Positions 49,507-59,371 of a stretch of 64,000 nt of DNA are shown here, in pieces. This stretch comes from Gammaproteobacteria bacterium. Lineage in GTDB: Bacteria > Pseudomonadota > Gammaproteobacteria > Nevskiales > Nevskiaceae. Position 1 is the first letter of the stretch; each line of letters starts with the position of its first letter. A program made the translations under genes and the position numbers. The stretch spans positions 1-64,000 of the forward strand of contig JAPLSA010000026.1 of the NCBI GenBank assembly GCA_026398815.1, in the 5' to 3' direction. The notes under the pieces are model-generated. The model was not told where the DNA came from. It made no database searches and worked only from the letters and a program-made list of their open reading frames with translations.

Positions 49507-50973
49507 TCAGACCAGAACCAGTGCTGCCAGTCCGAGGAAGATCAGGAAGCCCATGCTGTCGGTCAGCGCGGTCAGGATCACGCTGGAACCGAGCACCGGA
49601 TCGCGGCCGAAGCGTTCCAGCGACACCGGGATGATCGCGCCGGCCGCTGCCGCGACGATCAGTTCCAGCAAGGTGGCGGTGGCGATCACCAGACCCAGTT
49701 TCAGGTCGTGGTAGATCGCGAATGTCACGGCGCCGAGCGCCGATCCCCAGATCGCGCCGTTCATCGCGGCAATCAGCAGTTCCTTCAGCAGCATCTTGCG
49801 CAGCAGCGCGCCGCTGAGCTGGTTCAGGCTCAGTGCGCGAATCACCAGCGCCATTGTCTGGTTGCCGGTGTTGCCGCCGATCGAGGCGACGATCGGCATC
49901 AGGGTCGCCAGCGCCACCAGCTTTTCGATGGTCGGCTCGTAGAAGCCGATCACCCGCGAGGCGGCGAAGGCGGTGAACAGGTTCAGCGCCAGCCACGGCC
50001 AGCGGTTGCGTCCGGATTTCCAGACCGGTGCGAACAGATCTTCGTCCTCGCGCAGACCGACCTGGCGCAGGTTGTCGCGTTCCTGCTGCGCCTTGATGGC
50101 GTCGACGATCTCGTCGACCGCGATGCGGCCCACGACTTCGCGGTGCAGGTTCACCACCGGCGCGGAAATCAGGTCGTAGCGTTCGAAGCTGTCGATCGCG
50201 TCGGTAACTGCATCGTCGGTGTAGAAGAAATGCGGGTTCGGCGTCATCACCTCGACGACCGTGCGCTCCGGCTCGCTGAGCAGCAGCTGTTCGAGGGTCA
50301 GCACGCCTCGGAGCACCTTGGCGCGGTCGACGACGATCAGCTGGTTGGTGTCGGCAGGCAGGCGCTTGCGCCGGCGCAGCAGGCGCAGCACCGCTTCCAG
50401 CGGCGCGTCGTCGCGCACGGTGGTGAAGTCGAGATCCATCAGCGCGCCCACCGTGCCTTCCGGGAAGCTCAGCACTGCGCGGACTTCCGCCTGATCGGTG
50501 GTGTCGAGCCGCGCCAGCACTTCCGCTGCGGTGTCCGGCGGCAGCGAAGCGATCAGCTCGGCGATGTCGTCGGAATCCAGATGGTGGAAGGCGGCGACGA
50601 TGTCGGCCGGCGGCATGCCTTCGACCAGGCTGCGGCGGACCGCATCGGTGGTTTCCAGCAGCACCGTGCCGCGCCGTTCGGCACGGACCAGCGCCCAGGC
50701 CATTTCGCGCGCTTCCGGCGGCAGGCTTTCGAGCACGAAAGCGATGTCGGCCGGGTGGAAGCGCAACAGCCGCTGTTCGAGCGCCGCCTGCTGCTGGCGG
50801 GCGACCAGCTGGCTGACCACGTCGACCGGCGCGCCGTGGCCAGCTTCCGAGCGGGACACCAGTTCCCGCTCGACCGCTTGGCGCGTCAGCATCTCGATCA
50901 CCTGGGCGCGGGCATGCTCCAGGTTCCGGTGATGCGGATTGTCGCGACCGAGGATGTCGTTCTGGGCGTCCAT
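49507..50973 (-). CDS. mgtE: Magnesium transporter MgtE
   Basis: 488-residue dimeric Mg2+ channel. N-terminal helical domain (about 35-160, with RFHPADIAFVLESLPPEAR and HLDSDDIAELIASLP), two CBS domains (about 165-290, with VGALMDLDF and MTPNPHFFYTDD), then five membrane helices; the pore motif is IVASIGGNTGNQTMALVIRAL. Mg2+ bound by the cytosolic domains closes the pore in characterised homologues. ATG at 50973. A stretch of four hairpins separates it from rpmG upstream. Confidence 0.94.
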   Translation of the reverse strand: MDAQNDILGRDNPHHRNLEHARAQVIEMLTRQAVERELVSRSEAGHGAPVDVVSQLVARQQQAALEQRLLRFHPADIAFVLESLPPEAREMAWALVRAERRGTVLLETTDAVRRSLVEGMPPADIVAAFHHLDSDDIAELIASLPPDTAAEVLARLDTTDQAEVRAVLSFPEGTVGALMDLDFTTVRDDAPLEAVLRLLRRRKRLPADTNQLIVVDRAKVLRGVLTLEQLLLSEPERTVVEVMTPNPHFFYTDDAVTDAIDSFERYDLISAPVVNLHREVVGRIAVDEIVDAIKAQQERDNLRQVGLREDEDLFAPVWKSGRNRWPWLALNLFTAFAASRVIGFYEPTIEKLVALATLMPIVASIGGNTGNQTMALVIRALSLNQLSGALLRKMLLKELLIAAMNGAIWGSALGAVTFAIYHDLKLGLVIATATLLELIVAAAAGAIIPVSLERFGRDPVLGSSVILTALTDSMGFLIFLGLAALVLV

Positions 50974-51057
50974 GTGCACCGCATCATACGGGGCGAATTT
51001 CGCGATTCCGAGACAAACCGCATGCCGGAGATCGCGGCGAGCTGCAGAAACGAGAAA

Positions 51058-51149
51058 GCCCGCTTTCGCGGGCCTTCTGTTGAGCCTCAGCTTTCGCTTT
51101 GAGGCTCTGGACCCCGGTTTTGCCGGGGTAACGCGCTTTCGCGCGTTAC
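51058..51149 (-). promoter_or_regulatory. Four tandem hairpins between rpmG and mgtE
   Basis: On the minus strand, in order: GTAACGCGC/GCGCGTTAC with GAAA loop, covering the rpmG stop codon (51149-51128); ACCCCGG/CCGGGGT (51129-51111); GAGCCTC with inner AGC/GCT and GAAA loop (51107-51082); GCCCGC/GCGGGC with GAAA loop followed by TTTCT (51073-51058), the likely terminator of rpmB-rpmG. The region also forms the mgtE leader if transcription reads through. Confidence 0.7.
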
Positions 51150-51319
51150 TTGATCTTCGCTTCCTTGAACGGGACGTGCTTGCGCACGATCGGGTCGTAC
51201 TTGGAGAACTCGAACTTGTCCGGCGTGTTCTTCTTGTTCTTGGTCGTCGTGTAGAAGAAGCCCGTCCCGGCGGTCGAGATGAGCTTGATCTTTTCGCGGT
51301 CTTTCTTGCCCTTGGCCAT
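51146..51319 (-). CDS. rpmG: 50S ribosomal protein L33
   Basis: 57-residue ribosomal protein: starts [20 protein letters not shown] and ends [15 protein letters not shown]. It has no zinc cysteines, so it is the zinc-independent form. Three bases separate it from rpmB. Its stop codon lies inside the first of four hairpins. Confidence 0.95.
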   Translation of the reverse strand: MAKGKKDREKIKLISTAGTGFFYTTTKNKKNTPDKFEFSKYDPIVRKHVPFKEAKIK

Positions 51320-51322
51320 GTC

Positions 51323-51559
51323 TTACACCTTCTCGCCGCGCGAACGAAGGTCGGCGATGATCGCTTCGACGCCCTTCTTGTCAATGATGCGCATGCCGTT
51401 GGCGGACACGCGGAGGCTCACGAACCGCTTCTCGGCTTCAAACCAGAAACGATGGGTGTGCAGGTTGGGCAGGAAGCGGCGGCGACGCTTGTTGTTGGCG
51501 TGGCTGACCGTGTTTCCCACGATCGGCTTCTTGCCGGTGACTTGGCAGACTCTGGACAT
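51323..51559 (-). CDS. rpmB: 50S ribosomal protein L28
   Basis: 78-residue ribosomal protein with [20 protein letters not shown] and [18 protein letters not shown]. First gene of the rpmB-rpmG pair. The ATG at 51559 gives the normal length; residues read through upstream are not L28-like. Confidence 0.97.
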   Translation of the reverse strand: MSRVCQVTGKKPIVGNTVSHANNKRRRRFLPNLHTHRFWFEAEKRFVSLRVSANGMRIIDKKGVEAIIADLRSRGEKV

Positions 51560-51668
51560 GCGAACCTCGAAACTGGGGGGTGCCGCGAAAAAGGACGCGA
51601 AATGTACCAGCATGATCCGGCACCGGCAAGGCCCGGCAGCCGGAAATTGCGGGCTGCCAGCCGCAGCA

Positions 51669-52343
51669 TCACAGCCAGCCGCGTTCGGCAAACGATACCG
51701 GCCGGCCTTCGCCGATGACGAAGTGGTCAAGCACCCGGATGTCGACCAGCGCCAGTGCGGCGCACAGCCGCTCGGTCAGCCGACGGTCGGCCGTGCTCGG
51801 TTCGGCGACGCCGGACGGATGGTTGTGCGCAAAGATCACCGCCGCCGCCTGCTGGTGCAGCGCGCGTTTGACCACTTCCCGGGTGTAGACGCTGGCGGCG
51901 TTGATCGTGCCGCTGGACAGCACTTCGAAGCCGAGCACCTGGTGGGCGCTGTCGAGGAACAGCGCGCAGAACGCCTCGTGATCGAGATCGCGCAGTTTCA
52001 GCTGCAGGAACGCGCGGGTGGCGGCCGGATCGGCCAGCGCGCTGCGCTCGCGCAGCTGCTCGGCCAGGTGGCGGCGGGCGATTTCCATCACCGCCTGCAG
52101 CTGCGCGTACTTGGCATCGCCCAGGCCGTGGGCGGCGCAGAAGGCATCGCGCGGCGCCTTCAGCAGCGCGCGCAGGCCGCCGAAGCGGCTCAGCAGGTCA
52201 CGCGCCAGATCCACTGCGCTGCGGCCGGCCACGCCGGTGCGCAGGAAGATCGCCAGCAGCTCGGCATCGGACAGCGCCTCGGCGCCCCGGCTCAGCAGCT
52301 TTTCGCGCGGACGCTCGTCTTCGGGCCAGTCGGTGATCGGCAT
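51669..52343 (-). CDS. radC: RadC/JAB-domain protein
   Basis: 224-residue protein with an N-terminal helix-hairpin-helix-type region ([25 protein letters not shown]) and a C-terminal JAB/JAMM metal domain: [21 protein letters not shown] supplies HxHP and the downstream Asp, with the Glu in [11 protein letters not shown]. Its role, long assumed to be DNA repair, is unclear. The ATG at 52343 is preferred because GGAG lies 6 bases upstream; 52355 is the alternative. Divergent from coaBC, a widespread arrangement. Confidence 0.92.
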   Translation of the reverse strand: MPITDWPEDERPREKLLSRGAEALSDAELLAIFLRTGVAGRSAVDLARDLLSRFGGLRALLKAPRDAFCAAHGLGDAKYAQLQAVMEIARRHLAEQLRERSALADPAATRAFLQLKLRDLDHEAFCALFLDSAHQVLGFEVLSSGTINAASVYTREVVKRALHQQAAAVIFAHNHPSGVAEPSTADRRLTERLCAALALVDIRVLDHFVIGEGRPVSFAERGWL

Positions 52344-52452
52344 TGCGGGCTCCATCCGTGAGCAACAGCGATGACCGGACGAGGCTAACCCGGCCAGCCG
52401 CTACAATTCCGCGCCCCAGATCACGCCGCATCCCGGCCGGTAGCTCCGAACC

Positions 52453-53723
52453 ATGCCCACGAACCCGAACGCCGGGCCGCGCATCCTGCTGGCGCTGACC
52501 GGCGGCATTGCCGCCTACAAGTCCGCCGAGCTGGCGCGGCGCTTCGTCAAGGCCGGCTGCGACGTGCAGGTGGTGATGACCGCGTCGGCGCAGCGTTTCA
52601 TCGGCGCCCAGACCTTCCAGGCGCTGACCGGCAAGCCGGTGCGCGCCTCGCTGTGGGATGAGGCGGCCGAAGCGGCGATGGGCCACATCGAGCTGGCGCG
52701 CTGGCCGGATGCCATCGTCATCGCGCCGGCCACCGCCAATACGCTGGCGAAGATCACGCATGGCCTTGCCGACGACCTGCTGACGACCCTGGTGCTGGCC
52801 ACGGACAAGCTGATCTTCGTCGCCCCGGCGATGAACCGGCTGATGTGGGCCAACGCGGCCACCCAGGCGAACATGGCGACCTTGCGCGCGCGCGGTGTCC
52901 GGGTGATCGGACCGGGCAGCGGCGAGCAGGCCTGCGGCGAAGTCGGCGAGGGCCGGGTGGCCGAGCCGGAAGACGTCGCGAAGGCGGTGCTGGGCGCGCT
53001 CGCTCGCAGCACCGCGAGTCCGGCCATCGACGGGCCGCTGAGCGGTCGCCGCGCGGTGGTGACGGCCGGCCCGACCCGCGAGCCGATCGATCCGGTCCGC
53101 TTCATCACCAATCGTTCGTCCGGCAAGCAGGGCTATGCCGTGGCCGCCGCGCTGCGGGCGCTCGGGGCCCAGGTGACGCTGGTCAGCGGCCCGGTGAACC
53201 TGCCGACGCCGGCCGGCGTCACCCGTGTCGACTGCGAAACCGCGCTGGACATGCTCGATGCCACGCAGGCGGCCTGCGCGACCGCCGATCTCCTGGTCGG
53301 CACTGCGGCGGTGGCTGACTACCGCTGCGTCGAGATCGCCAGCCAGAAGATCAAGAAGCAGCGCGACACGCTGGAACTGCAGCTGGTCAAGAACGCCGAC
53401 ATCCTGACCGAGGTCCGGGCCGCGCAGCCGCAGCTGTTCATCGTCGGTTTCGCGGCGGAAACCGAACGGCTGGCCGAGCACGCGCGCGGCAAGCTGGTCC
53501 GCAAGAAACTCGATCTGATCGCGGCCAACTGGGTCGGCGACGGCCGTGCCTTCGACCGCGACGATAACCAGCTCACCGTCTACTGGGCCGAAGGCGAACA
53601 GGCGATCGGTCCGGCCGACAAGGCCGACATCGCCCGCCAGCTGGCGGCCCTGATCGCCGAACGCCTGCTTGCCGCGCCGCGCGCGCCGGCGGCCGCGCGC
53701 CGGCCCGCCAGAAAGCGCACCCC

Positions 53724-53727
<4 letters not shown>
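52453..53727 (+). CDS. coaBC: Bifunctional phosphopantothenoylcysteine decarboxylase/synthetase
   Basis: Two steps of coenzyme A synthesis. 424 residues: N-terminal flavoprotein CoaC ([19 protein letters not shown], catalytic His in [21 protein letters not shown], substrate-recognition Cys in [13 protein letters not shown]) and C-terminal CoaB ([31 protein letters not shown]). dut starts within its stop codon. Confidence 0.96.
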
Positions 53728-55068
<1,341 letters not shown>

Positions 55069-55081
55069 GCGGCCCGCACGC

Positions 55082-55846
55082 TCAGGCGCGCGCCGCGTCG
55101 ATCGCCGCGCGCAGCTGCCGATAGCCTTCGACCACGCGCGGCCCGGGCCGGCCGAGGAATTCCTCGCTGATCGCGACGATGCGGCCGTCGCGCACCGCCG
55201 GCACCTTGGCCCAGCCGGGCCGGCGACTGACCACGTCGGCGCGGTAGTTCGCGACCTTGACGCCGCACCAGCTCATCGCGATCACGTCTGGCGGGTTGGC
55301 CATGACCTGTTCGTCGGTCAGCGGCGCGCTCTTGCCGTCGATGCCGGCCCATGGATTGCAGCCGCCGGCCCGTTCGATGAGATCGGTCGCCCAGGCCTGG
55401 CGGGTCGGCGTGATCACCGGCTTCGGCCACCATTCGACCAGCACCTTCGGCCGCGTCGGCGCTTCGACCCGCGGCATCGCCACCTGCATCTCGGCGACCA
55501 GCTGCTCGCCGCGCGGAGCGATGCCGAGGGCGGCGGCGATCCGGCGGATGTCGGCAAAGATGTCGTCGAGGCCCAGCGGATCGCAGACCAAGGTGGCGAT
55601 GCCGGCCGCCTCGATCGCTTCGACGATGCGCTCGTGGCCGGGCACGGTCAGCGAGGTCAGCACCAGATCCGGCCGCAGCGCGATGACCTCATCGACCCGC
55701 AGATCGAGATCGCGCCCGTAGGCCGGTACGCGGGCGGCAACGTCGGGCGGGAAATCGGAATCGTCATCGCGGCCGATCAGCAGGTCGGCGGCGCCGAGTG
55801 CGGCGACGATCTCGGTGTTCGAGCAGGTGTGGGAGAAAACGCGCAT
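55082..55846 (-). CDS. BtuF-like cobalamin-binding protein without signal peptide
   Basis: 254 residues of the TroA/BtuF fold. RVFSHTCSNTEIVAALGAADLLIG starts directly with the first domain, followed by ARVPAYGRDLDLRVDEVIALRPDLVL and a long backbone helix, then LVEWWPKPVITPTRQAW and a C-terminal domain with PPDVIAMSWCG. Related proteins bind vitamin B12 outside the inner membrane, but there is no export signal here and no btuC/btuD nearby. The start overlaps the upstream metallo-hydrolase stop (ATGA), so an N-terminal signal lost by mis-calling is unlikely. Confidence 0.75.
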   Translation of the reverse strand: MRVFSHTCSNTEIVAALGAADLLIGRDDDSDFPPDVAARVPAYGRDLDLRVDEVIALRPDLVLTSLTVPGHERIVEAIEAAGIATLVCDPLGLDDIFADIRRIAAALGIAPRGEQLVAEMQVAMPRVEAPTRPKVLVEWWPKPVITPTRQAWATDLIERAGGCNPWAGIDGKSAPLTDEQVMANPPDVIAMSWCGVKVANYRADVVSRRPGWAKVPAVRDGRIVAISEEFLGRPGPRVVEGYRQLRAAIDAARA

Positions 55847-56781
55847 CAGCGCGCCGCTGCCATGACGTATTCGGGGAAGTAGCCGAGCGTGTCGTGCACG
55901 CTGCTGTCGTGCGCCGGGATGATCTGCAGGCCCGGGTTGGCGTCGCGCAGGCCGCGCAGCGCCAGCACCGCCTGCCAGGTCGCGTCGCGGTCGGCATCGA
56001 CAATCAGGCTGGAGATGCTGAACTTCGGCGCCGGCTGGTCGATGCCGCGATGGTTCCAGACGGTGTCGCCGACGAAGAAGTAGCGGCGGCCGTCGGCCAG
56101 ACTCAGCAGCAGGCCGGTCGAGCCGGCGGTGTGGCCGGGCAACGGCAGCAGCACGACGCTGCCATCGCCGAACAGATCGAGGCTGGCCGGGAAGCCGGCG
56201 ACTGCCGGGCCGTCGAAGCGGAACGGATGCCAGCGCAGCGTCGGGCTGCTGAACTGTGACGGCAGGAACGCCGGCGGCCGGCCGTGCAGCGCGGTGTCGC
56301 GTTCCGCATCCGGCACCCAGACTTCGGCCTGCGGGAAGTCGCCGAGCGCGCTGGCGTGATCCCAGTGGGCGTGCGACAGGAAGATGCGGTCCGGTGCGGC
56401 GACGCCGGCATCGCGCAGCTGCTGCACGGCCGGCCGGACCTGCCGGTAGGCGAAGATCGGCTTGGCCCAGAACGCCATCTCGGTGCCGAACTGGGTGTCG
56501 ATGGCGGTGCCGAGTCCGCTGTCGAACAGGAAGCGCCCGGCCGGATGCTCGACCAGCACCGCCACATGGCCGATCGCGGTCGGGCGGAACAGGCTGCCAC
56601 CGGCCACCACCATCGCTTCCAGCGTGGTTGCCGCGCCGGTCTTCAGCAGTGCAAAGCGCAGTGTGGCCGGCGCCTGCGCCGCCGGCAGGGCCTGGCCGGG
56701 CGGGATCACGGCCTCCGGCAGTGGCCAGAGGCGCCAGACGCCGAGCGCGGCGACGACCAGCAACACGATCATTTTGCGCAT
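55846..56781 (-). CDS. Metallo-beta-lactamase-fold hydrolase, exported
   Basis: 311 residues. Starts with MRKMIVLLVVAALGVWRLWPL, a membrane anchor or uncleaved signal. Zinc motif LSHAHWDHASALGDF (HxHxDH), third His in PGHTAGSTGLLL, bridging Asp in FVGDTVWNH, and the last His in IPAHDSSVHD. It resembles lactonase/AHL-hydrolase-like MBL proteins, but the substrate is unknown. Coupled by ATGA to the BtuF-like gene; stands directly upstream of rnpB on the opposite strand. Confidence 0.82.
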   Translation of the reverse strand: MRKMIVLLVVAALGVWRLWPLPEAVIPPGQALPAAQAPATLRFALLKTGAATTLEAMVVAGGSLFRPTAIGHVAVLVEHPAGRFLFDSGLGTAIDTQFGTEMAFWAKPIFAYRQVRPAVQQLRDAGVAAPDRIFLSHAHWDHASALGDFPQAEVWVPDAERDTALHGRPPAFLPSQFSSPTLRWHPFRFDGPAVAGFPASLDLFGDGSVVLLPLPGHTAGSTGLLLSLADGRRYFFVGDTVWNHRGIDQPAPKFSISSLIVDADRDATWQAVLALRGLRDANPGLQIIPAHDSSVHDTLGYFPEYVMAAAR

Positions 56782-56842
56782 GACGCGAAGGTGTCCAGGA
56801 AGGTGGCCGGGATGATAGCGGGGGCCGCTGCGACCGAAGGCG

Positions 56843-56848
56843 TACAAT
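56843..56848 (+). promoter_or_regulatory. -10 element of rnpB
   Basis: TACAAT 7 bases before the predicted RNA start GGGAG at 56856. No clear -35 element is seen in the GC-rich sequence upstream. Confidence 0.6.
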
Positions 56849-56855
56849 CCGCGCC

Positions 56856-57170
56856 GGGAGTCGGCCAGACAACCGCTGCCACCTCACGGTGGGGGAGGAA
56901 AGTCCGGGCTCCGCAGGACGATGTGCCAGCTAACGGCTGGGCGGCGCAAGCCGACGGAAAGTGCAACAGAAAGATACCGCCGATGGTCCCGGTGCAGATC
57001 GGGAATCAGGCAAGGGTGAAATGGTGCGGCAAGAGCGCACCGCGAGTTCAGCAATGAACCGGCACGGCAAACCCCACATGGAGCAAGGCCAAATAGGGAG
57101 GGACGCGGCAGCCGCAAGGTCGCCGCAACACGTGGTCCGCGTGCTGACCTCGTCGGGCTGGGCGTTCGGC
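56856..57170 (+). ncRNA. rnpB: RNase P RNA (type A), 3' end not recognised
   Basis: Catalytic RNA of tRNA 5' processing. Conserved blocks are clear: GGGAGTCGGCCAGACAACCG at the 5' end, GGAGGAAAGTCCGGGCTCC (P4 5' strand), TGCAACAGAAAGATACCGCC, TCAGGCAAGGGTGAAATGGT, AAGAGCGCACCGCG and GGAGCAAGGCCAAATAGGG. After about 57100 the match fades. The expected 3' block with ACAGAA-CCGGCTTA (P4 3' strand) and the complement of the 5' end (P1) is not found up to mraZ. The 3' boundary given is therefore approximate. Location before mraZ is the usual one. Confidence 0.85.
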
Positions 57171-57188
57171 TTTTCTCAAGAAAATCCA

Positions 57189-57278
57189 GAACACAAAGGC
57201 GCAGAGGTGGAAAGCAAGGACACAAAGGACGCTTTTCTTCGTGCCCTTGCTGTGGCTTTCCTTCGTGCCTTTGTGCTC
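57189..57278. repeat. Palindromic repeat (copy 2) downstream of rnpB
   Basis: Long imperfect inverted repeat: ACACAAAGGCGCAGAGG and GAAAGCAAGGACAC on one arm (57190-57224), GTGCCCTTGC and CTTTCCTTCGTGCCTTTGTG on the other (57241-57276). Built from the same ACACAAAGG/ACGCAAAG unit as the element at 16617-16716. It lies where the 3' part of rnpB is expected. Confidence 0.65.
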
Positions 57279-57467
57279 CGGAGCTTTCGACGTTCGCGTC
57301 CAGGCTTGTCGATGAAGCCGACCCGAGCGCGATCCAGTTCACACTCGTCTACCGATCGTCTGCCCGCTTCGGCCGTCCAGACCCCGGCAAATGTTGCACC
57401 GCACTTTAGGTAGTTCGCCTAAATGCTTGTTTTTGATGACTTAGATCGAACCTCCGAGAATTCTCCT
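57279..57467. other. Non-coding stretch between repeat and dcw promoter
   Basis: No gene or known RNA seen. One small hairpin TTTAGG/CCTAAA at 57405-57423 followed by a T-rich stretch at 57427-57434 could be a weak terminator. Confidence 0.4.
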
Positions 57468-57492
57468 AAGCCCTTGTCAGGACAGGCTTTTT
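57468..57492 (+). terminator. Terminator upstream of the dcw cluster
   Basis: Stem AAGCC..TGT/ACA-GGCTT with a CAGG loop, followed by TTTTT. It would end the rnpB-region transcript just before the mraZ promoter. Confidence 0.6.
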
Positions 57493-57506
57493 GGCTCTGA
57501 TCGTGC

Positions 57507-57535
57507 TTGCGGGGTGGTGTCACGTGGCATATAGT
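57507..57535 (+). promoter_or_regulatory. Promoter of the dcw cluster
   Basis: TTGCGG at 57507-57512 and TATAGT at 57530-57535, spaced 17 bases. Transcription would start near 57542, giving a leader of about 58 nt to mraZ. Confidence 0.65.
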
Positions 57536-57558
57536 GGGGTGAGTGGGGGAAAAGTGGC
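57534..57558 (+). promoter_or_regulatory. MraZ-binding GTGGG repeats
   Basis: Two GTGGGG boxes at 57534 and 57543 and a GTGGC at 57554, about 10 bases apart, next to the -10 element. MraZ of E. coli binds TGGG-type direct repeats in the same place and represses the cluster. Confidence 0.6.
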
Positions 57559-57599
57559 TGTACTTGCCTTCGCTGCACGCCATTGTGGGGCTTGATGCC

Positions 57600-58031
57600 A
57601 TGTTTGCTGGTTCCAACCGACTGACGATCGACGACAAGGGCCGCCTCGCGGTCCCTGCGCGTCTTCGCGCCCAGTTGGCGGACGAGTACGGCAAGCAGCT
57701 CACCGTGACGCTCGGGCCGGAGTGCATCGAGGTCTACCCGGCGCCGGTGTTCCGCAAGATGGCCGAGCAGATCCCGAAGATCGCCGACCGCGCCAAGCGG
57801 ATGCTGGTCCAGCGCCTGTTCCTCGGAAACGCGGTGGAGTCGGAGATCGACGGCCAGGGCCGCATCGTGGTGCCGGCGCTGCTGCGCGACATGAAGGCGC
57901 TCGGCAGCGATGTCGTGCTGGTCGGTGCCTTCGACCATTTCGAGCTGTGGTCCTACGCCCAGTGGCAGGACAACAACGCCCAGGGCCAGCAGAGCTACGC
58001 CGACGCCTTCGCGGCGCTGGCCGTGCCATGA
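57600..58031 (+). CDS. mraZ: Transcriptional regulator MraZ
   Basis: 143-residue ring-forming AbrB-fold DNA-binding protein that represses its own operon. Two SpoVT/AbrB repeats: FAGSNRLTIDDKGRLAVPARLR and NAVESEIDGQGRIVVPALLRD. The ATG at 57600 matches the family start MF; the frame is open back to 57543. First gene of the dcw cluster, with GTGGG boxes at its promoter. Confidence 0.94.
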   Translation: MFAGSNRLTIDDKGRLAVPARLRAQLADEYGKQLTVTLGPECIEVYPAPVFRKMAEQIPKIADRAKRMLVQRLFLGNAVESEIDGQGRIVVPALLRDMKALGSDVVLVGAFDHFELWSYAQWQDNNAQGQQSYADAFAALAVP

Positions 58032-58088
58032 AGCCTCCCCGTGCCGCACGCCGCCGCGAGCCCAAGCCCGAACGAGGGCGCTGACCGG

Positions 58089-59012
58089 ATGTTTTCCCAT
58101 CGGCCAGTTCTGCTCGACGAAGCCCTGGCCGGACTCGCCGTCCGCCCGGATGGACTTTATGTGGACGGCACCTTTGGTCGCGGCGGCCATTCCGGCGCGA
58201 TTCTCGAGCGCCTGAACGCCGACGGCGCACTGCATGCGTTCGATCGCGATCCGGACGCCGGCCGGCACGCCTGGAAGGCTTTTGCCGGCCGGCCGAACTT
58301 CCATTTCCATGCGGCCAACTTCGCCGATCTGGCCCGGGTCGCCGGCGCTGCCGGCATCGCCGGCCGGATCGACGGCATCCTGCTCGACCTCGGCGTGTCC
58401 AGCCCGCAGTTCGACGATGCCGCCCGCGGCTTCAGCTTCCAGAACGACGGCCCGCTCGACATGCGCATGGACCCGTCGTCCGGCGAATCGGCGGCCGACT
58501 GGCTGGCGCACGCCGACGAGGCGGAGATCGCCGACGTGCTGTACACGCTCGGCGAGGAACGCAACAGCCGGCGGATCGCGAAGAAGATCGTCGAATCGCG
58601 GCTGCTGGCACCGCTTGCGACCACGGCGCAGCTGGCCGCGCTGATCGCCAGCGTGCCCGGCCCGCGCTCGTTCAAGATCCACCCGGCGACGCGGGCCTTC
58701 CAGGCCCTGCGCATCCACGTCAACGGCGAGCTGTCGGCGCTGGAAACCGTGCTGGCCGCAGCACCGGCACTGCTGGCGCCGGGCGGCCGGCTGGCGGTGA
58801 TCAGCTTCCATTCGCTGGAAGACCGCATCGTCAAGCGCTTCATCCGCGACGCCGAGGGCACCGAGCGCGACGTGCTGACCGGCCAGCGCCTGAACCGTGA
58901 TGGCGCGCCGCTGCTGAAGCGCGTCGACCGCTGCTTCCCGAGCACGGCGGAGACCGACGCCAACCCGCGCGCCCGTTCGGCCGTGCTGCGCGTCGCCGAG
59001 CGCATCGCCTGA
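58089..59012 (+). CDS. rsmH: 16S rRNA m4C1402 methyltransferase
   Basis: SAM-dependent N4-methyltransferase acting on C1402 of 16S rRNA. 307 residues; HRPVLLDEALAGLAV, YVDGTFGRGGHSGAIL (SAM loop), DGILLDLGVSSPQFDDAARGFSF and AVISFHSLEDRIVKRF are characteristic. The ATG at 58089 gives the usual MFSHRPVLL start. Confidence 0.96.
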   Translation: MFSHRPVLLDEALAGLAVRPDGLYVDGTFGRGGHSGAILERLNADGALHAFDRDPDAGRHAWKAFAGRPNFHFHAANFADLARVAGAAGIAGRIDGILLDLGVSSPQFDDAARGFSFQNDGPLDMRMDPSSGESAADWLAHADEAEIADVLYTLGEERNSRRIAKKIVESRLLAPLATTAQLAALIASVPGPRSFKIHPATRAFQALRIHVNGELSALETVLAAAPALLAPGGRLAVISFHSLEDRIVKRFIRDAEGTERDVLTGQRLNRDGAPLLKRVDRCFPSTAETDANPRARSAVLRVAERIA

Positions 59013-59371
59013 TGGCTGCCCACCCGACCACCTCGCGCCGCGACAGCCGCAGCAGCGGCGGCCTGCTGCTGCCGATCACGCTGGCGATCTTCGTGGTGAT
59101 CTCCGCGCTGGCCGTCGTGCAGGTCAAGAACGAGCACCGCCGGCTGACCGTCAAGGCCGAAGCGCTGAGAGTCGACAACGAGCGCCTCGATCTGGAATGG
59201 GCGCAGCTGCAGCTCGAGGAAGCCACCCTGGCGCAGGCGGCGCGCGTCGAGCCGATCGCCCGCGCCCAGTTCGGGCTGGTCGAGCCTTCGGCCTGGCAGA
59301 CCATCCAGGCGGTGCAGGGCGCGGCTGGCGTCGCGCCGCCAAGCGCTACGCCAGCGGAGCCGAAGCGGTGA
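59012..59371 (+). CDS. ftsL: Cell division protein FtsL
   Basis: 119-residue bitopic divisome protein acting with FtsB and FtsQ. Short cytoplasmic tail, one membrane helix (about 18-38, LLLPITLAIFVVISALAVV), then a leucine-zipper-like coiled coil (KAEALRVDNERLDLEWAQLQ). Overlaps the rsmH stop by one base and ftsI by 4. Confidence 0.92.
   Translation: MAAHPTTSRRDSRSSGGLLLPITLAIFVVISALAVVQVKNEHRRLTVKAEALRVDNERLDLEWAQLQLEEATLAQAARVEPIARAQFGLVEPSAWQTIQAVQGAAGVAPPSATPAEPKR

Noticed and set aside
50974-51145. M-box magnesium riboswitch ahead of mgtE
   Set aside because: A TGAGGCTC string is present, but it belongs to a simple hairpin arm, and the M-box core helices are not seen.
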